From NCBI GenBank assembly GCA_026196445.1, contig JAPHTE010000370.1:1-5490 (forward strand): 5,490 nucleotides of DNA, given 5' to 3'. A model generated the notes under the pieces. It did no database searches and was not told where the DNA came from. It worked only from the letters and a program-made list of their open reading frames with translations. Source of the stretch: Lysobacterales bacterium. Its GTDB lineage: Bacteria > Pseudomonadota > Gammaproteobacteria > Xanthomonadales > SZUA-36. Shown one piece after another: positions 1-5,490 of the stretch. How positions within the stretch are numbered: position 1 is the first letter of the stretch; each line of letters begins with the position of its first letter. The translations under genes and the position numbers were made by a program.

Positions 1-1
1 G

Positions 2-277
2 AAGGGGAAATACACGCGCACATTCGAGAATTACCGGCACCCGGTCATCCGCGAGTCAGACTACGGTGGGCCACGGGCTGTGCTGGGAAGCCGCTACAAG
101 CTGGTCGTGGACGGTGACGAGCCCGGGCAGATCCAGCTTTTCGATATCCTGGAAGACCCCGGTGAGACAAGGGACCTTGCCACGGAACTGCCGGACATTA
201 CCCGGTCAATGGAAGTCCAGCTAAAGCGCTGGCAGGACTCGGTGCTGCACAGCCTGACCGGTGCCGATTATCGATAA
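2..277 (+). CDS. Sulfatase, C-terminal fragment (start outside window)
   Basis: This is the last 91 residues of a type I (S1) sulfatase; the reading frame is open from base 2 and ends at TAA 275-277. The catalytic N-terminal domain, including the formylglycine motif, lies upstream of the window. What is visible is the typical small C-terminal subdomain of the family: a strand reading LGSRYKLVVDG, then LFDILEDPGETRDLA, which matches the family's 'eLYDLenDPgE.nNLA' signature, then an amphipathic helix ending in RWQDSVLHSLTGADY, a tail common in exported sulfatases. The protein would hydrolyse sulfate esters, but the substrate cannot be read from this part. A GTG at 80 could be taken as a start, but coding clearly continues upstream of it (residues such as FENYRHPVIRESDYGG), so it is internal. 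The gene converges on the minus-strand hydrolase that ends at 585. The family call is firm; substrate is unknown. Confidence 0.88.
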   Translation, partial: KGKYTRTFENYRHPVIRESDYGGPRAVLGSRYKLVVDGDEPGQIQLFDILEDPGETRDLATELPDITRSMEVQLKRWQDSVLHSLTGADYR

Positions 278-286
278 GCTGTTCAG

Positions 287-341
287 TAGATAGTTACTGT
301 CTATGCTCTCTGGCCAGCGATCCCGGACATGCGCCCGGGAT
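287..341. terminator. Two hairpins just 3' of the sulfatase, possible weak terminator
   Basis: Ten bases after the sulfatase stop lies TAGATAG (287-293), loop TTA, CTGTCTA (297-303), a 7-pair stem with one G-U wobble in the + transcript. Further on, ATCCCGG (320-326) pairs perfectly with CCGGGAT (335-341) across an 8-base loop. An 8-bp palindrome CTGGCCAG (310-317) sits between them. Neither stem is followed by a run of T on either strand, so a classic intrinsic terminator is not shown. The position after a stop codon between convergent genes is the main reason for considering termination or 3'-end protection. Confidence 0.25.
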
Positions 342-386
342 TACACTCGAAAATAGCTGAATCTAACCGGGCCGGTGAGCATTCAT

Positions 387-512
387 TGCCCTTCTGGGCG
401 CCGAAGACAGGAAGCCGACCGGGGCGATTTTCAGGGACGAAAATCGAGCGCTGAAGGTGAAGGGAGGCACATTCAGCGCGGTCCCGATCAGACGACTTCC
501 TGTCTGAGGGCA
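387..512. repeat. Nested inverted-repeat structured element between convergent genes
   Basis: A perfect 10-bp stem, AGACAGGAAG (405-414) with CTTCCTGTCT (496-505), encloses two perfect hairpins. The first is CGATTTTC (425-432), loop AGGGAC, GAAAATCG (439-446). The second is GCGCTGAA (448-455), a 16-base loop, TTCAGCGC (472-479). Only one base separates the two inner hairpins, so together they form a three-way junction. TGCCCT (387-392) can also pair with AGGGCA (507-512) outside the main stem. No open reading frame of note uses this stretch, and 405-505 lies in the 3' flank of both convergent genes. It could be a dispersed palindromic repeat, a non-autonomous mobile element, a structured 3'-UTR or a small RNA; the sequence alone does not decide. 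The stems are directly visible; function and strand are unknown. No target-site duplication or transposase was seen. Confidence 0.6.
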
Positions 513-584
513 GCCTGAAAGGCCGTACAGGCCAGGGCAGTGGATACTTACCGGACTGTCAAGCCAAGCCGGAACAAGGAAGGA
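513..584. other. Remaining non-coding stretch 3' of the minus-strand hydrolase
   Basis: The rest of the convergent gap holds only short elements. GCCTG (513-517) can pair with CAGGC (528-532), and the heptamer AGGGCAG occurs at 507-513 and again at 534-540. AAGCC is repeated in tandem at 560-569. There is no T-rich terminator downstream of the TGA at 587-585 on the minus strand. Nothing here supports a gene. Confidence 0.4.
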
Positions 585-2402
585 TCAATCTACGCGGTAA
601 GGGAATACCATCCCGCCTTCAGGGTTGGGCACGCCGTTGGTGCTGGCGGGCCAGCCGTCCACGGCAATGGCCTGGAAATACCGCTCGGCACGGTCGGCAT
701 CCTGGCGCCAGTTCCACTGGCCCAAAGGGACCTGTCCGGGATAACCCGAGATCAAGGGCGCCACGGCGCGGATCTCATCCAGCCCTTCCCGGACGGTATT
801 GGTGACGAATGCGTTGCGGTAGTCCGGCCCCCTGCACCACACCCGGAAACCGAAATAGGCCGCGGCCACCGCCCGGTGGATACGCGCGGTAAGCACGGTC
901 CGCTCGAAAAGCCCTTGCAGTTCCCGGTAGTCTTCCGGCCGCAAGACCGGTTTTGAGCGCTCGATATCGGCCAGCGCCGCGCGCGCCTGGGACAGGCCGT
1001 AGTCCTTTTCCTTCAGGATCAGCCGCAGGTATTCCTCGGTCATCCGCTCCCCGGGCTGAATCCAGCCGGAGGTGCGGACCTCGGGAACCTCGTCCCAGAG
1101 TGAGCCCTGCAGGTTCTTAACATAGGCCGGCGCCAGGTGGTCAACCACGTCACGCCAGTAGTGGAATTCACGGTTGATTCCGTGCTCAATGTAAACGACC
1201 GGGGGTTCGATCCACTTGCCGGGAACGTGCCGCACGTAACTCGAGGTGTGGGTGTCGTAGTTCAGGCGCGAATGGCGGTGGCCGATGTCCGTACCCAGTG
1301 TGTAAAGCGACGCTGAAACGATATCCCGGGCCCGCCGGAGTGCCGCTTTCACATCCGGAACCGCCGCCTTGCCGTAGCGGTTGGTGATGAACTCGTCATA
1401 AACCTGCTCCTCGGTCACTTGCGGGTCCCGCACGCCCATCTCGAGCGCACGCAGGTTGATCTCCGCTGCCCGGCCCACGATTTGGGTGTTGCCAAAACGG
1501 TCGGTCCGGGCCACGTACCCAATGACATTGGGCCGCGCCCCAACCGCGCGCCAGCGGCCGAGGACGAGATCCGGCATGGTGGACACGATCACCGACTGGC
1601 CGAAGTACTCCCCTGCGGCGTCGAACTCCACCAGCGTCGAACGTTCGATCGCGCCGATGAACGGGTTCGGCGGGTGCGGAATGAAAAAGTCGTGTGGTGT
1701 TTCCTTCATCATCAGCCGGACTTCCGGGCGTTCGATCAGCCGCACCGCCTCGAGCACGTTGGCGAACTCGGTTCTCGTGTAGGAAAACGTACGCGCGTAA
1801 AGCGCCAGGCCCCGCTCCCCGATAACGACATCGGCCACGGCATTGACCACCGCGGCGAGCCGGGCAGCCTCGGTTTTCAATGCTTCCGATTGTTGTTGTT
1901 CTACGCGAGCCCCCGTTTCGATGAAGGTCAGTACCAGCCCGTCGGCTTGCGGCACCAGGTCGAGCAAGCGGCGGTAATCGGCCTTCAACCATTCCCAGAA
2001 TTCAGGATCGTCAAGGTCGATCGTACCGTGGGGACCGGTGCGAAACCGCTGCGGGTAGTAATCGAGCGCATACAGTGCATGGTCCCACAGCACGACCTCC
2101 CCGATGCCCGCTTCGTGCGCGGCATCCAGCAGGCGGTTGACCAGGCCGCGCCTGGCCGGGTCGTCGATCTCATTGAGGTCGTGTACGATTTTGTGGGACA
2201 GCTGGAGGTGGTTGATGTCGTAGCCATGCGCAGCGGCGATTGCCTTCATGGCCAAGGGCTCGTTGTCCGACAGCAGGGTCCAGCCCCGCACCGGGGTACC
2301 CGGCTCGAGCGGCGCCGCCCACAGGCTGGTCTGCAGAACCAGCACCAGGATGATCGGGATGATTATGCTTGGCCAACGCCTGTAATCTACTTTGTTCGTC
2401 AT
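585..2402 (-). CDS. Exported putative glycoside hydrolase, GH67-like (alpha-glucuronidase-type) candidate
   Basis: This encodes 605 residues ending at TGA (587-585). Residues 1-30 form a signal peptide: basic MTNKVDYRRW, a hydrophobic core PSIIIPIILVLVLQTSLW, then cleavage near Ala29/Ala30. The rest looks like a (beta/alpha)8 barrel with a helical C-terminal part (about 330-580). Features seen are VVLWDHALYALDYYP (103-117), GLVLTFIETGARV (155-167), RLMMKE (229-234), EFDAAGEYFGQ (259-269) and VARTDRFGNTQ (297-307), followed by helices with INLRALEMG. The 'EYFGQ' segment, then a helical stretch with 'EEQVYDEF', recalls the order in GH67 alpha-glucuronidases, but the resemblance is from memory and partial. 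Glu162, Glu234 and Glu265 are candidate catalytic acids. The first ATG (2402) is preferred over an in-frame TTG at 2447, which would add 15 residues ahead of the signal peptide and overhangs an adjacent GAAGG too closely. It is probably co-transcribed with the gene at 2455-4083. That it is an exported enzyme is likely; the family and substrate are uncertain. Confidence 0.75.
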   Translation of the reverse strand: MTNKVDYRRWPSIIIPIILVLVLQTSLWAAPLEPGTPVRGWTLLSDNEPLAMKAIAAAHGYDINHLQLSHKIVHDLNEIDDPARRGLVNRLLDAAHEAGIGEVVLWDHALYALDYYPQRFRTGPHGTIDLDDPEFWEWLKADYRRLLDLVPQADGLVLTFIETGARVEQQQSEALKTEAARLAAVVNAVADVVIGERGLALYARTFSYTRTEFANVLEAVRLIERPEVRLMMKETPHDFFIPHPPNPFIGAIERSTLVEFDAAGEYFGQSVIVSTMPDLVLGRWRAVGARPNVIGYVARTDRFGNTQIVGRAAEINLRALEMGVRDPQVTEEQVYDEFITNRYGKAAVPDVKAALRRARDIVSASLYTLGTDIGHRHSRLNYDTHTSSYVRHVPGKWIEPPVVYIEHGINREFHYWRDVVDHLAPAYVKNLQGSLWDEVPEVRTSGWIQPGERMTEEYLRLILKEKDYGLSQARAALADIERSKPVLRPEDYRELQGLFERTVLTARIHRAVAAAYFGFRVWCRGPDYRNAFVTNTVREGLDEIRAVAPLISGYPGQVPLGQWNWRQDADRAERYFQAIAVDGWPASTNGVPNPEGGMVFPYRVD

Positions 2403-2409
2403 GCGGTAA

Positions 2410-2420
2410 TCCCCGTCCTT
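2410..2420 (-). promoter_or_regulatory. Ribosome binding site supporting the ATG at 2402
   Basis: Read on the minus strand, AAGGA (2420-2416) lies 13 bases before the ATG and GGGGA (2414-2410) lies 7 bases before it. Either purine block could pair with 16S rRNA; the second has normal spacing. This supports starting at 2402 and not at the TTG at 2447, and it allows independent translation of the second gene of the pair. Confidence 0.45.
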
Positions 2421-2454
2421 TCCATCAACGCTGGAATAAAGAATCAACCTTCAG

Positions 2455-4083
2455 TCAGTCACTCGAGTTTTGTATCTTAATCACCATCCCGGGTACAGAA
2501 ATATCCCCCTTGTCACCGGCTGACGTTCCAATCCTGTCTATTAATGCCCCGGGTATCGTTATGCTGTTTTCGCCTATTTTTACGAGGTGCCTGACATCTA
2601 CTGCTTCTTCGGCCAGCAGGTCCTGGGCCCAGATATGGACGATACCCCGGGTGCTTTCCTTAAGGGAAAGCGTCAATGACAGGTAGTGGCCGAAAATCCC
2701 GATGAACTGTTCCATATCATTGACTTCAATGGAAATATTCGCGCGCGGGTGATACCACTGGTCCCCGGGCTTGACCCGTCCTTCCGTGGCCACGCCGACT
2801 GGACCGTTCGGATACTTCGAAGCCATTACGTAAGGAGGATCACCATCTATCTCGACCTTCGGCAGCGGCATATTCCGTGACATGATCGCCGGAGCACTTT
2901 GGTAGACCATTTTCCCATGAGCAGTGTCACGATGCGTGTCCCTGACGGTGTGGCGATAATTATCGAGTAGTTCTTCTTCGCTGGCCCGGTAGGTTCCGAT
3001 TCCCGCGGCAAACGCCGGTGCAATCCGTTGCCAGCGACCGAAGCGCTCAATCTCATTCATACGCCGTTGATTCATGCGCTTGCCACTGATCTGGTAGTGG
3101 AAATCTTCACCGAGGTAGGTTCGCTCCATGTAGTTTGGATGGCGCATGGCGCCTACCAGGCTTCCCAGGCCCGCGGCCACCTGGGGATCATCCTGAACGT
3201 TCAGGATGGTCACATATTTTTCCTGGTTTTGGGTTTGTATCAGGATGTCATGCACCCTGCGCATGGTCGTGGTGGACACCAGCAACGGTGCAGAATCGTA
3301 GGTACGAAACACATCGGCATTGCGAAGGATTTGGAAAGCCCGCGGAAACTTGATGCCATCGCGTACGTAAACGGAAGGGTATGAACTTCGGTTCGGGTCG
3401 TCGAAACCCAGGTTCAGCGGGGCTTTCACACCGTTGGCGTATTCCAGCGTCAGCCTGGGGTAGATTTCTTCTTTTATTTGCTGGCAATAAAAATCAACGG
3501 AATCCCCCTTGTCAATTTTCCAGTATTCGATCCCGGCATACTGGGACCATTCCACGAATTTCCGGCAGGTTGCCTTTTCCAGGTTCCCCTTTACCCAGAT
3601 TCCAAGACCGCGCCAACCATGGCTTTTCACTTCCTCGTTTAACAGGCGTAACGCCTCCCTGGGCTCATGGCCGGCATAAGGAGGGAAATCGCGAGCGTCA
3701 ATGACCAGGGAAAAGAACTCGATGGCGCCAGGCAGGGTTCGCTCCGAGAGCTCCTTCGTCTGCCATCCGTGATCGATCAGAAAGTAGAAATCCTCCCTGC
3801 CACGCGGGAGATACGTAGTCACCCAACCATTTTGCGGATTGAACAGGTGATCGTAGGTGAGCTCCTCCCTGGCATGTTCATTATCAATCGATTCGAGATC
3901 CGTGATTTCCCCGCCACGTTGTATCCAGTAATTTTGTGCATACCAGGTGGACCAATAATTGGGCGAGCTTGCGGGATGAGCCGGGACAAGTTTTATTTTT
4001 TCCGCGCCCAGGGATGAGAACGAATAAAAAAGGAAGAGTATTATCCCCGGGAGTATTGTTTTTCGACTGGGTATCGGTGTCAT
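2455..4083 (-). CDS. Exported putative glycoside hydrolase, clan GH-D-like (GH27/GH36-type) TIM barrel
   Basis: This encodes 542 residues ending at TGA (2457-2455). Residues 1-27 are a signal peptide (MTPIPSRK, core ILPGIILFLFYSFSS, cleavage after LGA); there is no lipobox. The catalytic part starts with NYWSTWYAQNYW (42-53). FYFLIDHGWQ (99-108) matches the 'fviDDGWq' strand of alpha-galactosidase-type barrels, GLGIWV (159-164) matches their 'GLWv' strand, and YWKIDKGD (187-194) matches the 'YlKxD' strand bearing the nucleophile, here Asp191. DVFRTYD (257-263) sits where the acid/base strand is expected, with Asp263 the candidate. From about 400 the chain looks like a C-terminal beta-sandwich (VGVATEGRV, ANISIEV, LSLTLSL). 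An alpha-linked sugar, perhaps alpha-galactose, is the natural guess, but the family is not secure. The ATG has no clear Shine-Dalgarno; an in-frame TTG at 4122 is preceded by AGGGAA six bases upstream and would add 13 residues before the signal peptide, so the start is open. The gene appears less GC-rich than its neighbours. Confidence 0.75.
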   Translation of the reverse strand: MTPIPSRKTILPGIILFLFYSFSSLGAEKIKLVPAHPASSPNYWSTWYAQNYWIQRGGEITDLESIDNEHAREELTYDHLFNPQNGWVTTYLPRGREDFYFLIDHGWQTKELSERTLPGAIEFFSLVIDARDFPPYAGHEPREALRLLNEEVKSHGWRGLGIWVKGNLEKATCRKFVEWSQYAGIEYWKIDKGDSVDFYCQQIKEEIYPRLTLEYANGVKAPLNLGFDDPNRSSYPSVYVRDGIKFPRAFQILRNADVFRTYDSAPLLVSTTTMRRVHDILIQTQNQEKYVTILNVQDDPQVAAGLGSLVGAMRHPNYMERTYLGEDFHYQISGKRMNQRRMNEIERFGRWQRIAPAFAAGIGTYRASEEELLDNYRHTVRDTHRDTAHGKMVYQSAPAIMSRNMPLPKVEIDGDPPYVMASKYPNGPVGVATEGRVKPGDQWYHPRANISIEVNDMEQFIGIFGHYLSLTLSLKESTRGIVHIWAQDLLAEEAVDVRHLVKIGENSITIPGALIDRIGTSAGDKGDISVPGMVIKIQNSSD

Positions 4084-4142
4084 TTTACGTACGGACAATG
4101 GACAGGAGTTTGGTAAAAGCAATACGAATTCCCTACCCTGTG

Positions 4143-4148
4143 ATTATA
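4143..4148 (-). promoter_or_regulatory. Candidate -10 element for the minus-strand hydrolase pair
   Basis: The minus strand reads TATAAT at 4148-4143, 60 bases before the ATG at 4083, in an AT-rich island. Transcription would start near 4136, just ahead of the AGGGAA that precedes the alternative TTG start at 4122; a start there would leave a very short leader for the TTG and about 53 bases for the ATG. No good -35 hexamer lies 15-19 bases upstream, so an activator or a different sigma factor would be needed, or the match is chance in AT-rich DNA. Confidence 0.35.
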
Positions 4149-4157
4149 TTTAAATAA

Positions 4158-4185
4158 ATATTCTAAAACTAGGAATATAGAATAT
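4158..4185. repeat. Perfect 8-bp inverted repeat, candidate operator
   Basis: ATATTCTA (4158-4165) is repeated in inverted form as TAGAATAT (4178-4185) with 12 bases between, giving half-site centres 20 bp apart, about two helical turns. This geometry suits a dimeric helix-turn-helix regulator. The right arm overlaps the + strand TATAAT, and the whole site lies upstream of the minus-strand TATAAT. A tandem GAATATA GAATATA (4173-4186) overlaps the right arm. AT-rich sequence makes such repeats less surprising, and no regulator gene is in the window. Confidence 0.35.
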
Positions 4186-4188
4186 AAT
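4183..4188 (+). promoter_or_regulatory. Candidate -10 element for the downstream sulfatase
   Basis: A perfect TATAAT on the + strand, followed by CTCCATTC. The best -35 at 16-base spacing is TTCTAA (4161-4166), only 3 of 6 matches to TTGACA. Transcription would begin near 4195 and leave a leader of about 190 bases before the ATG at 4388. It faces away from the minus-strand TATAAT at 4148-4143, making this a likely divergent control region. Confidence 0.35.
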
Positions 4189-4194
4189 CTCCAT

Positions 4195-4387
4195 TCAAGA
4201 GTATCCCGTTGCCTTGAGAGCATGCCGTTCCATCGTGATTGCGTGATACACAGGGCGGTACGAATCTTTCAATTCAAAAATGCAGCTACTAGAATCATCA
4301 GCCACCGGAGACGCGATCTGTTCATTGACTAATCAAAAGATGCTGTCCAGCCACCGCGCACTCCACCGCACAACAGGAACAAGCAAC
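4195..4387 (+). other. Long leader upstream of the sulfatase, no separate gene seen
   Basis: This stretch returns to average base composition after the AT-rich island. The sulfatase frame is open back to a TGA at 4244-4246 and offers in-frame ATGs at 4280 and 4340, but neither has a Shine-Dalgarno site and both would put extra residues ahead of the signal peptide. CCACCGC occurs twice with a 12-base period (4351-4357, 4363-4369). I saw no riboswitch-like fold, no RNA gene and no attenuator-type terminator. Confidence 0.4.
4375..4379 (+). promoter_or_regulatory. Ribosome binding site of the sulfatase
   Basis: AGGAA lies eight bases upstream of the ATG at 4388. It picks this ATG over the in-frame ATGs at 4340 and 4280, which lack such a site. 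Confidence 0.65.
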
Positions 4388-5490
4388 ATGTTTACACGAC
4401 TCCACGCCAGGATCGCCTCGCAACTCGTTTTAGCCATCATGGCTCTGCTGCTGCTTCCGGCAGCCTGGGCCGCAGACGCGAAACCCAACATCATCCTGAT
4501 CCTGACCGACGACCAGGGCATCGGTGACGTTGGGGCATACGGCGCCGACGACATCGTCACGCCCAGCCTCGATCGCATAGCCGGGGCGGGTACGCGCTTC
4601 ACGCAGTTCTACGCCAACGCGTCGGTGTGCTCACCATCACGTTCCTCGATCATGACCGGCATGGTGCCACAACGCGCCGGCGTACCCGGCAACGTGCCGC
4701 CACCGCCGTGGAACGACAAGGGTCTGCCCAACGAGCGCGTCACTATCGCCGACATGCTCAAGGATAAGGGCTACCGCACTGCGCAGATCGGCAAGTGGCA
4801 CCTCGGCAGCAAGGCAGGCACGACACCGCTGGACCAGGGTTTCGATTACTCATTCGGACACCTGGGTGGCGTCATAGACAACTGGTCGCACTTTTTCTAC
4901 TGGCGCGGTCCGAACCTGCATGACCTGCAGCGTAACAACGTGGAGGTTTTCCGGGATGGCGAGTACTTCCCCGACCTGATGCTCGAAGAGGCGATCGACT
5001 TCATCGACGATGCGGGTGACGAGCCGTTTTTCATCTACTACGCCATCAACACGCCGCACTACCCCTACCAGGGTGATGCGAAATGGATCGAGTACTACCG
5101 CGCGCATGGTGTCGCCTATCCGCGCGACCTGTATGCCGCGTTCGTGACCACGATGGACGAGCGCATCGGCGCCTTGCTTGATCACCTGCAAGTTCGGGGC
5201 ATTGCAGATAACACCGTCCTGATATGGCAGACCGACCACGGCCATTCCACCGAGGAACGCGCCCACTGGGGTGGTGGCAGCGCGGCCGGTCTGCGTGGCG
5301 CCAAGTTCTCGTTGTTCGAAGGCGGCATCCGGGTACCGGCGGTCATCGTTTGGCCGGGCAGGATTGAGGCCGGGGAAACCCGTGGCCAGTTCGCATCCGG
5401 CGCCGACTGGCTGCCCACAATTGCCGATATCGTGAACTACGACGCCAGCGAACTTGGGTTGGACGGACACAGCCTGCTGCCGATACTCGA
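4388..5490 (+). CDS. Exported type I sulfatase, N-terminal 367 residues (runs off window)
   Basis: A formylglycine-dependent S1 sulfatase that would hydrolyse sulfate esters in the periplasm or outside the cell. A signal peptide covers residues 1-28 (MFTRLHAR, hydrophobic core, cleavage after AWA). The mature protein begins AKPNIILILTDDQG, with Asp41 and Asp42 as calcium ligands. CSPSR at 81-85 is the maturation motif, with Cys81 converted to formylglycine, followed by SSIMTG. GKWHLG (135-140) supplies Lys136 and His138, TPH (222-224) supplies His224, QTDHG (281-285) supplies Asp283 and His284 as the second metal pair, and LRGAKFSLFEGG (302-313) supplies Lys306. The metal site reads Asp-His where many family members have Asp-Asn; the run DHGHSTEERA is familiar from one sulfatase subgroup, so this is probably normal for it. 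The C-terminal subdomain is beyond the window. The start is set by AGGAA at 4375-4379 and by the signal peptide. No maturase gene is nearby. The substrate is unknown, but the adjacent hydrolases suggest a sulfated glycan. Confidence 0.95.
   Translation, partial: MFTRLHARIASQLVLAIMALLLLPAAWAADAKPNIILILTDDQGIGDVGAYGADDIVTPSLDRIAGAGTRFTQFYANASVCSPSRSSIMTGMVPQRAGVPGNVPPPPWNDKGLPNERVTIADMLKDKGYRTAQIGKWHLGSKAGTTPLDQGFDYSFGHLGGVIDNWSHFFYWRGPNLHDLQRNNVEVFRDGEYFPDLMLEEAIDFIDDAGDEPFFIYYAINTPHYPYQGDAKWIEYYRAHGVAYPRDLYAAFVTTMDERIGALLDHLQVRGIADNTVLIWQTDHGHSTEERAHWGGGSAAGLRGAKFSLFEGGIRVPAVIVWPGRIEAGETRGQFASGADWLPTIADIVNYDASELGLDGHSLLPIL

Noticed and set aside
80..277. A separate 65-codon gene starting at the GTG at 80
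   Set aside because: The same frame is open to the left edge and reads as sulfatase sequence, so the GTG is an internal valine codon.
425..446. The CGATTTTC/GAAAATCG hairpin as an intrinsic terminator
   Set aside because: On neither strand is the stem followed by a T-run; it is followed by AGCG on the + strand and by CCCC on the minus strand.
405..505. Integron attC site or CRISPR repeat as explanation for the nested palindrome
   Set aside because: The ends do not carry the RYYYAAC/GTTRRRY core pair of attC sites, there is no integrase, and there is no repeat-spacer periodicity.
540..956. A 138-codon + strand open frame overlapping the 3' end of the hydrolase gene
   Set aside because: It lies almost wholly antisense to the hydrolase coding region, has no convincing ribosome site and shows no domain.
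1419..2480. A 353-codon open frame on the + strand opposite the 605-residue hydrolase
   Set aside because: It is antisense to a gene with a signal peptide and enzyme-like motifs. Its product is rich in Arg, His and Pro with no recognisable domain, as expected from a GC-rich complementary strand.
4280..4387. An extended sulfatase start at ATG 4280 or 4340
   Set aside because: Neither has a Shine-Dalgarno site, and both would place 36 or 16 residues before an otherwise normal signal peptide; ATG 4388 has AGGAA at good spacing.
4850..5470. A 206-codon minus-strand open frame opposite the second sulfatase
   Set aside because: The + strand encodes conserved sulfatase motifs throughout this stretch; the minus-strand product has no recognisable features.

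Overview
The window looks like part of a polysaccharide-degradation locus from a moderately GC-rich, Gram-negative, probably aquatic or marine heterotroph. All three complete N-termini carry signal peptides, two genes encode S1-type sulfatases (one of them only as a C-terminus), and the two genes between them look like exported glycoside hydrolases. Sulfatases next to glycoside hydrolases are typical of loci that break down sulfated algal or animal glycans. A gammaproteobacterium would fit the Shine-Dalgarno sites and GC content, but nothing here fixes the taxon. No tRNA, rRNA, CRISPR array, transposase or integrase was found.

Layout: (1) bases 2-277, + strand, the last 91 residues of a sulfatase whose start lies outside the window. 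(2) Bases 278-584, a non-coding gap between two convergent genes. It holds small hairpins and, at about 387-512, a compact structured element with a 10-bp perfect outer stem enclosing two perfect 8-bp hairpins. (3) Bases 585-4083, a two-gene minus-strand unit. The upstream gene (2455-4083) is a 542-residue exported protein with motifs like those of clan GH-D TIM-barrel hydrolases (GH27/GH36-type). The downstream gene (585-2402) is a 605-residue exported protein that weakly resembles GH67-type alpha-glucuronidases. Only 52 bases separate them. (4) Bases 4084-4387, a divergent intergenic region with an AT-rich island. The island has a perfect TATAAT on each strand and an 8-bp inverted repeat between and over them, so it is a plausible shared control region. 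(5) Bases 4388-5490, + strand, the first 367 residues of a second sulfatase, with signal peptide, the Cys-Ser-Pro-Ser-Arg maturation motif and most metal and substrate ligands visible. It runs off the end of the window.

The likely joint role (inference): the sulfatases remove sulfate esters from a glycan in the periplasm or outside the cell, and the two hydrolases cut glycosidic bonds that are exposed, possibly alpha-linked or involving a uronic acid. No transporter, TonB-dependent receptor, regulator or sulfatase-maturating enzyme lies in the window, so the substrate cannot be named. The least explained parts are the structured element at 387-512 and the exact families of the two hydrolases.
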